Part shown: in pieces, positions 54,301 through 61,570 of the stretch | How the letters are laid out: each line of letters starts with the position of its first letter | How positions within the stretch are numbered: the first letter of the stretch is position 1 | Assembly: GCA_030540635.1 (NCBI GenBank) | Contig: JAUNVW010000003.1 | Coordinates: 1-64,000 of the forward strand | Length of the DNA: 64,000 nt | Reading direction: 5' to 3' | DNA from: Tissierellia bacterium | Lineage (GTDB): Bacteria > Bacillota > Clostridia > Tissierellales > Peptoniphilaceae | Program-made: the position numbers and the translations under genes | Notes under the pieces: generated by a model | The model's database searches: none | Told to the model about the DNA's origin: nothing | What the model saw: the letters and a program-made list of their open reading frames with translations, nothing else

Positions 54301-55989
54301 TTATCCCCTCTTTCTTTCTTTGCGAAGTGATTCTGCTTGTTCCAGCATTTCTTCAGCTTGTTTTCTTGTGATCTCGGTAATGTCGACACCGGCAATTAAA
54401 CGGGCCATTTCCTCGATTCGTTCCTTTTTCTCAATGCTTCGGATCCTTGAAATGGATTCGTTCTTTCCTTCTACTTTTTCAATTAAAAGATGATGATCCG
54501 ATAATGCGGCAATTTGGGGCAAATGGGAAATCACAATAACTTGATGGCTCCCACTGATTTCCATGATTTTTTCACCGACAATCTGTGCCGTTCTTCCACT
54601 AATCCCCGTATCGATTTCATCAAAGATTAAAGTATCCAATTCATCGACATCGGCCAACACGGCCTTAAGTCCCAACATGATTCGAGACATTTCCCCACCC
54701 GATGCAATTTCCCGTAAAGGATAAAGTGTTTTTCCTGGATTGGTTTTCAGTAAAAATTCCGCCTTATCGTAACCATCCATGGATAATTCTTTTTCTTCCA
54801 GTAAAATTTTAAAATCTGCCGATTTCATATTTAAATCCTTTAAATTCTGAAGAATATCCTTTTCTAAATTACGGGCAATATCTTCTCGTAATCCATGGAG
54901 TTCATGGCCAAAGGCCATTGCCTTTTCCCATTTTGCATCGATTTCTTTTTGAATCCTTTCACTGTGGCTTTCCCAATCCTCTAAATCGTTCAATCGCCTT
55001 TCTATTTTCTCCCGATATTCAATGAGTTTATCGATACGATCTCCATATTTACGTTTTAAATCCGTAAATATTCCCATCTTTTCACTTAATTCATGTAGAC
55101 GTTCTTCATCAAAGTAAAGGGCCGAGCGATAATGTCCAATTTCCCTTGAAATATCGTCAAGTTCATAATAAGCCGAGGACATCCTCTGACTTAATTCTTC
55201 CAATTCTTGATCAAAAACCTCAACCTCTTTAAACTCCTGTAGACCATCGTTTAATTGGGAGAGTATTCCCCCATCGCCGAAATCTTCCCCATGGAATAAA
55301 TTTTCCAAACGGGATAAAGATTGTTGAATATCACTGGTTTTGTTGATTTTATCAAATTCTCGATTTAATTCTTCTTCATCAAAATTTTCCAAATCCAACA
55401 TATCCAGTTCCCGACATTGATAATGTAAAAGATCCCGTTCCCTCTCTCGCTCAACAGGATCCAGATCAAATTCCTTTAATGCCTTTTGAAGTTTACCGAT
55501 GGATTGTAATATTTTTTGGATTTTCTTTTTTCTCTCCATCGTTCTATTGTCATGGCGATCGATGATTTTTAAATATTCCTCTCGGCGCATGAGGGACTGA
55601 TTTTCATTTTGACCATGTATATCGATTAATTCTCCAGTAATTTCACCAATGACCGATAAATTTTGTAATCGTCCATTAATATAGGCCTTCGACTGACCCT
55701 TCTCATCAATAACTCGAGTAATCGTCAGTACATCTTCGGTGAAACCCCGTTCGGCCAATTTCCGTCTCTTTTCCTCCGAAGGTGTGAAATTTCCTTCCAC
55801 AATTGTTCTACGACGGACATCTTTAACCATGGACTTTCGAAAACGCTCACCGGTCAATAACTCTAGGGCTTCAATTAAGATCGATTTTCCTGAACCCGTT
55901 TCCCCGGTGATGACATTGAGGCCCTTTTGAAAATTTACCGTAACTTTATCAATAATCGCAAAATTTTCGATATACAATTGATCTAACAT
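54301..55989 (-). CDS. recN: DNA repair protein RecN
   Basis: A 562-residue SMC-like ATPase for double-strand-break repair. Walker A is ITGETGSGKSILIEAL at the N-terminus, a coiled-coil middle spans about 150-370, and the C-terminal ABC part has the signature ASGGEMSRIMLGLKAVLAD and Walker B DTLIFDEIDTGISG. It follows argR directly (7 bases), the classical order in Firmicutes. Confidence 0.96.
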   Translation of the reverse strand: MLDQLYIENFAIIDKVTVNFQKGLNVITGETGSGKSILIEALELLTGERFRKSMVKDVRRRTIVEGNFTPSEEKRRKLAERGFTEDVLTITRVIDEKGQSKAYINGRLQNLSVIGEITGELIDIHGQNENQSLMRREEYLKIIDRHDNRTMERKKKIQKILQSIGKLQKALKEFDLDPVERERERDLLHYQCRELDMLDLENFDEEELNREFDKINKTSDIQQSLSRLENLFHGEDFGDGGILSQLNDGLQEFKEVEVFDQELEELSQRMSSAYYELDDISREIGHYRSALYFDEERLHELSEKMGIFTDLKRKYGDRIDKLIEYREKIERRLNDLEDWESHSERIQKEIDAKWEKAMAFGHELHGLREDIARNLEKDILQNLKDLNMKSADFKILLEEKELSMDGYDKAEFLLKTNPGKTLYPLREIASGGEMSRIMLGLKAVLADVDELDTLIFDEIDTGISGRTAQIVGEKIMEISGSHQVIVISHLPQIAALSDHHLLIEKVEGKNESISRIRSIEKKERIEEMARLIAGVDITEITRKQAEEMLEQAESLRKERKRG

Positions 55990-55996
55990 AATCGTC

Positions 55997-56449
55997 CTAC
56001 CTTATGATTGATTGTATCTTTTCCACTAATTCATCCAATCCATTTTTATCTTCTACAGCAATAAAAATAGTATCATTTCCAGTGATAATGCCGGCAATAT
56101 TTTCTAGTTTTTGATTGGTAATGGTCATCCCGCAAACCGTTGCCGTGTGGGAAATAGTCTTGACAATGACCATATCTCCATTATGTCGAATGGATAATAC
56201 GGCAGAACGGAAGATCCGATCCAATCGTTCATTTAAAGAATCGTGGACCGTATCGATAATGGCGTAAATATAATCCCCTTCCGTCGTCTGTACTTTCGTA
56301 ATACGAAGTTCTTTAATATCCCGACTAATGGTGGCTTGGGTTGCCGTTGCACCGTGTTTTTCCAATAAGCCGGCTAATTCTTCCTGTGTGTGGATATTGT
56401 GTTTCTCAATTAAATCCAAGATTAATCGTTGTCTTGTATATTTCTTCAT
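55997..56449 (-). CDS. argR: Arginine repressor
   Basis: A 150-residue transcription regulator. The N-terminal winged helix (TRQRLILDLIEKHNI then ATQATISRDIKELRI) binds ARG boxes, and the C-terminal domain with GIITGNDTIFIAVED binds arginine and forms hexamers. ATG 56449 gives the standard length; a GAGAGG site stands nine bases upstream. It precedes recN, as usual, but nadK is missing from the usual nadK-argR-recN order. Confidence 0.94.
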   Translation of the reverse strand: MKKYTRQRLILDLIEKHNIHTQEELAGLLEKHGATATQATISRDIKELRITKVQTTEGDYIYAIIDTVHDSLNERLDRIFRSAVLSIRHNGDMVIVKTISHTATVCGMTITNQKLENIAGIITGNDTIFIAVEDKNGLDELVEKIQSIIR

Positions 56450-56471
56450 CCTCTTCATCCTCTCTTTGGTA

Positions 56472-57227
56472 TTAATGCAATTGTTTGAAGGCGATTTGGG
56501 CAAGATTTTTTCGATAAACCGATGGTCCTTCCTCCCTTGTCAGATGGAAAAAGTACTCAATATTCCCCTCTGATCCGACAAATTCCGAATACCACATATC
56601 GGAAAGGATAAATCCTTCTTCTTCTAAAAATTCAACCAGATCATCTAGGATTCTCTGATGATGTTCCCAGGTATTGACAAATTTCCCCTGGCTTTCAAAC
56701 TGTGGCTTCACTAAGACCAACATTTCAAAATGATGAAAAATATCAATGATTTTCGGTAAAATTTTTCGAATGGAGATGAACGATACATCCATTGTCCCAA
56801 AATCAATTTTTCCCAAATGTAATTGCTCCAAATCCCGGGCATCCGTATCCTCAAAGGACACCACACGGGGATCATTTCGTAATTTAGAATGGAGCTGATT
56901 CTGCCCCACATCTACTGCATATACTTTTTTTGCTCCCCGGGAAAGTAATTCTTCGGTAAACCCCCCGGTGGAAGCTCCAATATCGATACAAATTTTATCG
57001 TTAATCTTTATATCGAAATATTCAAACGCCTTCTGTAATTTCCTTCGGCCCCTTCCGACATAGTCCAATTGTCCAATTATTTCAATGCCCTCTTTATCCG
57101 CCTTCTGGGAAGCTTTAGATACCACTTTTCCTTGATACTTCACAAATCCCTCTTGTATCATTTGCTGTGCCTTATTTCTCGATTCCACAATACCCATTTC
57201 TTTTAATAATGTATCGATACGTTTCAT
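56472..57227 (-). CDS. tlyA: TlyA family rRNA 2'-O-methyltransferase
   Basis: A 251-residue protein with an N-terminal S4 domain and an FtsJ-like methyltransferase domain. The SAM motif is CIDIGASTGGFTEELL, followed by KVYAVDVGQNQL. Family members methylate rRNA; older notes call it hemolysin A. It overlaps the ispA stop (ATGA). Confidence 0.93.
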   Translation of the reverse strand: MKRIDTLLKEMGIVESRNKAQQMIQEGFVKYQGKVVSKASQKADKEGIEIIGQLDYVGRGRRKLQKAFEYFDIKINDKICIDIGASTGGFTEELLSRGAKKVYAVDVGQNQLHSKLRNDPRVVSFEDTDARDLEQLHLGKIDFGTMDVSFISIRKILPKIIDIFHHFEMLVLVKPQFESQGKFVNTWEHHQRILDDLVEFLEEEGFILSDMWYSEFVGSEGNIEYFFHLTREEGPSVYRKNLAQIAFKQLH

Positions 57228-58030
57228 CCTCTATCCACGGTTATTTGGATCAGATTTTTCAAAAATCCCGTATCCTCCTTTTCGGCAATTTCCATGGCTT
57301 TTTCTTGAAATAAAGCAATCATTTCAGTCGTTGACTCTTTCCCCTTCATCGTTACAAATGTTTTTTTACCGGCCTTTTGATCATCTTCAAAATCTTCTAA
57401 ATCATCGGTTAATTGAAACAAATAGCCGTAATATTTCCCAAAATCCAGCGCGTCTTTTATCTCCTCTTCCGAGGCCCCCTGTAAAATTGCACCGGCACCA
57501 CATGCGCCAATAAATAAATTGCAAGTTTTATAATAAATCATCTCAATGGGATGATTGTTTTCATTGATATCCAATTCCTGACCATGGATCATACCGTCGA
57601 TCCCGGCACATCGAGATATTAATTCCCCTGCCCGTACTTTATCTTTATTTTCACCTTTCGTCTGTAAAATATTTCGAAAGATTAATTCATAGGCTTTATT
57701 TAAAAGGGCATCGCCGGATAATACGGCCATGGCTTCTCCAAATTGCTTATGGACCGATGCTTTTCCCCGTCGATAATCATCATCATCCATACAGGGTAAA
57801 TCGTCATGGATCAATGAATAATTATGAATCATCTCTAAGGCCAGGGCAAAATCCATGGCTTTTTCATCATCCTTTGCGAAAAACAGAAGTAATACGGGAC
57901 GAATCCTTTTACCGCCATCATCAACGGCGTAATGTAGGATTTTCCTCAACGGCGTATCTTCCGTTTCCATCGCCCTTATTTCTCGATCGATTTTTTCTTT
58001 CAGTTTGTAATAAAGCGGGTGAAATTCCAT
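57224..58030 (-). CDS. ispA: Polyprenyl (farnesyl/geranylgeranyl) diphosphate synthase
   Basis: A 268-residue prenyltransferase that joins IPP and DMAPP to make farnesyl-type diphosphates. The first aspartate-rich motif is DDLPCMDDDDYRRG and the second is DDLEDFEDD. It follows xseB, as in many Firmicutes. dxs, which often follows ispA, is absent here. The protein is slightly short compared with a usual 290 residues. Confidence 0.93.
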   Translation of the reverse strand: MEFHPLYYKLKEKIDREIRAMETEDTPLRKILHYAVDDGGKRIRPVLLLFFAKDDEKAMDFALALEMIHNYSLIHDDLPCMDDDDYRRGKASVHKQFGEAMAVLSGDALLNKAYELIFRNILQTKGENKDKVRAGELISRCAGIDGMIHGQELDINENNHPIEMIYYKTCNLFIGACGAGAILQGASEEEIKDALDFGKYYGYLFQLTDDLEDFEDDQKAGKKTFVTMKGKESTTEMIALFQEKAMEIAEKEDTGFLKNLIQITVDRG

Positions 58031-58264
58031 TTAAAACTCCGTTTCCAAAAAATTCATCTCTTGAATCTCTTCTTCCCGCTCTTCTTTTAAAACTTTTAAT
58101 TTCCCTTCCTGGGTCTTTAATATTTTCTTCAATTCCTGATGAAGTTTCACCCCTTCTTCATAAAGGCGAATATTTTCCTCTAAGGATAAATCATCTTCTT
58201 CCAGTCGATGGACGATTTCTTCTAAACGTTTAATGCCTTCATCATATAATTTAATATTCCCCAT
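58031..58264 (-). CDS. xseB: Exodeoxyribonuclease VII small subunit
   Basis: A 77-residue helical protein, the small subunit of exonuclease VII. The pattern YDEGIKRLEEIVHRLEEDDL followed by SLEENIRLYEEG is the family hallmark. ATG 58264 has an AAAGGAGG site and overlaps xseA by 14 bases. Confidence 0.93.
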   Translation of the reverse strand: MGNIKLYDEGIKRLEEIVHRLEEDDLSLEENIRLYEEGVKLHQELKKILKTQEGKLKVLKEEREEEIQEMNFLETEF

Positions 58265-59588
58265 TGAAATCCTCCTTTCCGGTAACTTCTGAATATACCC
58301 TTCCATCTTTTAAAAGGAAACACAATTTGTCCCCCAATGATACATCGTCGATTTTTCCAATTAATTGATTTCCTTTATAAATCTTCGTATAACCTTTGTC
58401 TTGGAGAAGACGGGGATTGAGTAAATCCAAGGAATTTTTAAGCAAATCGACTTTCGATTGTTCCTTTTGTATATATTGTGACCAATTATTTTGAAGTTTT
58501 TGCAAATAATTATCCAGGCGATTTTCTTCTTGTTCCACTGCCCCTAAGGGGGAAGCCCGATGTAATCGATGGGATAGCCTTGCCCGTTCATTTATTCGAT
58601 TTACAAGATTATGTTTATAGTATTTTTTCAACGAAAGGGTTAAATCCTCTAAATCTTTTTCCATTTCAAGGAGGCGCTCTTCTGGACCATAATACTCTAA
58701 ACGCTTCTCCAACTGTTCCAATTCCCATCGTTCATTGTCGATACGGTGCTTTATCCGATGTTCCAAATCTTTTTCCACCTTAATAAGATTCTCAAGCATT
58801 TCTTGGATATTCGGCGTCGCCAATTCCGCTGCCGCCGTCGGGGTAGCAGCCCGCAAATCGGCGACATAATCGGTAAGCATTGTATCGGTTTCGTGGCCGA
58901 CTGCTGAAATTGTCGGCGTTTTCATGGAAAAAACTGTGCGAAGTAATTCTTCATCATTAAAGGCATTGAGATCTTCAAAGGATCCACCACCTCGACCAAA
59001 GATAATCGTATCGAGATTCAGCTGATCCAATCGCCGTAAACCGTCGGCGATTTCTAATGCCGCTCCATAACCTTGTACTTTAGATGGACAGAAATAAATA
59101 TCGCAAATAGGATATCTGCGCCGAATCGTATCGATAATATCGTGTTTTGCCGCCCCTGTATCTGCTGTAACAACACCAATTTTCTCCGGATATCTAGGGA
59201 TTTCTTTCTTCCAACGGATATCAAATAGACCTTCTTTTTCTAATTCTTCTTTTAAAAGGAGAAACTTTCGGTAGATTTCACCAACTCCCGCATCTTCGAC
59301 TTCTGTCACAAGAATTTGATACATGGACGCCCGATCAAAAGTCGTAATTTTCCCGCGACAATTAATTTTTTGCCCATCTTCTAAAATCAATTTTTTTGCT
59401 AGATGCATCGATTTAAATACGACACAACGTATCATCGCGTCCTCATCCTTTAATGAGAAATAAATATGACCACCGGAACGTTTAAAGTTAGAAACTTCAC
59501 CGGTTACATAGACATTGGATAAAATTGCATCTCGTTTTAACACATTAAAAATATATTTACTTAACTCCCGAACTTCAATTGGTTGCAT
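58251..59588 (-). CDS. xseA: Exodeoxyribonuclease VII large subunit
   Basis: A 445-residue nuclease subunit. It has an N-terminal OB fold (YVTGEVSNFKRSGGHIYFSL), a catalytic core with DTIIFGRGGGSFEDLNAFND and SAVGHETDTMLTDYVADLRA, and a C-terminal coiled coil. It overlaps nusB by 14 bases. With XseB it degrades single-stranded DNA. Confidence 0.95.
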   Translation of the reverse strand: MQPIEVRELSKYIFNVLKRDAILSNVYVTGEVSNFKRSGGHIYFSLKDEDAMIRCVVFKSMHLAKKLILEDGQKINCRGKITTFDRASMYQILVTEVEDAGVGEIYRKFLLLKEELEKEGLFDIRWKKEIPRYPEKIGVVTADTGAAKHDIIDTIRRRYPICDIYFCPSKVQGYGAALEIADGLRRLDQLNLDTIIFGRGGGSFEDLNAFNDEELLRTVFSMKTPTISAVGHETDTMLTDYVADLRAATPTAAAELATPNIQEMLENLIKVEKDLEHRIKHRIDNERWELEQLEKRLEYYGPEERLLEMEKDLEDLTLSLKKYYKHNLVNRINERARLSHRLHRASPLGAVEQEENRLDNYLQKLQNNWSQYIQKEQSKVDLLKNSLDLLNPRLLQDKGYTKIYKGNQLIGKIDDVSLGDKLCFLLKDGRVYSEVTGKEDFNGEY

Positions 59589-59988
59589 CCTTAGAACTTC
59601 CTTTCACCACAGCAGCCAAAACGCCATTGATAAATCGATAGGATATGGCGGTGGAATATTTCTTTGATAATTCCACAGCCTCATTAATGACAACGGATAC
59701 AGGAGTGATCCCATTGGTGATTTCCAACAAAGCCAATCGCAAGATCGACAGATCTAAACGATTCAACCGTTCGAAATCCCAATCCTCAATATATTCTTCG
59801 ATGATTCCATCAATTTTGTCCTTTTGTACAATATACTTGCGAAGGATATTTGTGACAAATTGTTCTTCATCATCCTGCATCTCATGATAAGCCATAAATT
59901 CATCGGGAAATAAGGGATCTACACTATCCTTTATTTCCATTTCATAAAGGGCCTTCATCGCCCAGGATCTCGCTACTTTTCTACTCAT
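59575..59988 (-). CDS. nusB: Transcription antitermination factor NusB
   Basis: A 137-residue all-helical factor for rRNA antitermination. The N-terminus RKVARSWAMKALYEME and the C-terminal VVINEAVELSKKYS are family signatures. ATG 59988 follows a GGAGG site; the frame extends seven codons upstream without a better start. Confidence 0.94.
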   Translation of the reverse strand: MSRKVARSWAMKALYEMEIKDSVDPLFPDEFMAYHEMQDDEEQFVTNILRKYIVQKDKIDGIIEEYIEDWDFERLNRLDLSILRLALLEITNGITPVSVVINEAVELSKKYSTAISYRFINGVLAAVVKGSSKDATN

Positions 59989-60017
59989 ATATCCTCCACA
60001 ATCCTTCAATCGTTCAA

Positions 60018-60356
60018 TTATTGTTCCAATTCTAAAACATTAATATTGACAGTTGTTACATGAAGACCTGTCATGATTTCTATTTTATCTTTAATATTTT
60101 TTTGGACATTTCTCGCCACAATATTAATCCTACTATTATAATCCACACCAATATTGATATCTAAAATAACGGTATTTCGAATGATTTGCATATCCACTGA
60201 TTTCATTGCATTATCATCGATTTTGTCCATTGCCGTTCCATTCTCAGTAATGAGATGGGTAACCCCATCAATATCCATCGCCGCCTCACAGGCGATGAGC
60301 TTTATAATATCATTGGATATCCGTACACGGCCTTTTTTAAACTTTTGTTGTTCCAT
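60018..60356 (-). CDS. Asp23/Gls24 family envelope stress protein
   Basis: A 112-residue cytoplasmic protein of the Asp23 family (YqhY in B. subtilis). The block ISNDIIKLIACEAAMDIDGV and the C-terminal VTTVNINVLEL fit. The position between ftsY and nusB is a known place for YqhY, which in B. subtilis affects acetyl-CoA carboxylase. The precise role here is unknown. Confidence 0.9.
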   Translation of the reverse strand: MEQQKFKKGRVRISNDIIKLIACEAAMDIDGVTHLITENGTAMDKIDDNAMKSVDMQIIRNTVILDINIGVDYNSRINIVARNVQKNIKDKIEIMTGLHVTTVNINVLELEQ

Positions 60357-60406
60357 GCTTTTCCCTCCATTTAATAAATTTTATCAAATTTTCTCGATAA
60401 ATTCAA

Positions 60407-61561
60407 TTAACTGACAATGGCGTCAATGAACTCATCGACTTTAAAATCGACCAAATCATTCATTTGTTCGCCAATGCCAATGAGCTTAACCGGTAGACCT
60501 AATTCTAGCTCTAAGGGAATCACCATTCCACCCTTCGCCGTACCGTCTAATTTTGTAATAATAACACCGGTTAAATCCGTTACATTTTTAAATTCCTTCG
60601 CTTGGAAAATCGCATTTTGTCCAGTGGTACCATCGACCACAAGGAAAACTTCCTTTTGCGCTTCCCCATATTCCCGTTGAATGATACGATTGATTTTCTC
60701 CAATTCATTCATTAAATTCTTCTTATTATGGAGCCTTCCTGCAGTATCACAAATTAATACATCGGTTTTTTTCGATTTTGCCGATTGAATGGCATCGTAG
60801 ATTACCGCTGCCGGATCAGCACCTTCACTATGGGCGATTATTGGTACATTGGCTCGATTGGCCCATTCGGTCAATTGCTCAATAGCCGCCGCCCGAAATG
60901 TATCCGCTGCCGCCAATTGTACGGTTTTCCCCTCTTTCTTAAAACGGTGGGCCATTTTCCCAATGGTCGTCGTCTTTCCGACACCATTGACTCCAACAAC
61001 GAGGATAATACTCGGTGGTGCAATGGAAAGCCCATGATCCATCTCATTTTCTTCAATTTTCTCTTTAATAATTGAAACTAATTCCTTTTTAACTTCAGAA
61101 GGATCATCCATCCGTTTTAATTTAATCCTTTCCTCTAAGGCATCGACAATATCCATGGTGGTTTCCACACCCATATCCGATGAAATTAAAATATCTTCCA
61201 AATCCTCCATCATTTCCCCATCGACTTTATGGTAGGACGCCAACATTTGATCGATTTTATTGGATAAATTAGATCGGGTTTTCGTCAAGCCATCTTTTAA
61301 TCGTTGGAGAAAGGAACGGGAATCCCCTTCCAGGTCTTCCTTATTATTTTCATCATCCATATCTATTCCTTGGGAAGCAGTTTCTTCTATTTTTTCGCCA
61401 TCATCTTTTTCCCTGAGCTGAATCTCTTCATTCTTTTCCTTATCCTTTTCAGGACTTTCTTCTTTTTCCTCTTCTGTCTTGGTATCCTTTATCACCTGTT
61501 CTTCTTCAATACTTTCTTCCTCTTTCTTCTTCTTGAATTTATTAAAAAAAGATTCTAGCAT
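60407..61561 (-). CDS. ftsY: Signal recognition particle receptor FtsY
   Basis: A 384-residue GTPase that docks ribosomes carrying membrane proteins. Residues 1 to about 85 are a strongly charged A domain, then comes the N domain (LKDGLTKTRSNLSNKID), and the G domain with GVNGVGKTTTIGKMA, DTAGR and TKLDG. It follows smc with a gap of 9 bases, the usual gene order. The AGGAGG site is five bases from ATG. Confidence 0.96.
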   Translation of the reverse strand: MLESFFNKFKKKKEEESIEEEQVIKDTKTEEEKEESPEKDKEKNEEIQLREKDDGEKIEETASQGIDMDDENNKEDLEGDSRSFLQRLKDGLTKTRSNLSNKIDQMLASYHKVDGEMMEDLEDILISSDMGVETTMDIVDALEERIKLKRMDDPSEVKKELVSIIKEKIEENEMDHGLSIAPPSIILVVGVNGVGKTTTIGKMAHRFKKEGKTVQLAAADTFRAAAIEQLTEWANRANVPIIAHSEGADPAAVIYDAIQSAKSKKTDVLICDTAGRLHNKKNLMNELEKINRIIQREYGEAQKEVFLVVDGTTGQNAIFQAKEFKNVTDLTGVIITKLDGTAKGGMVIPLELELGLPVKLIGIGEQMNDLVDFKVDEFIDAIVS

Positions 61562-61570
61562 GAAAACCTC

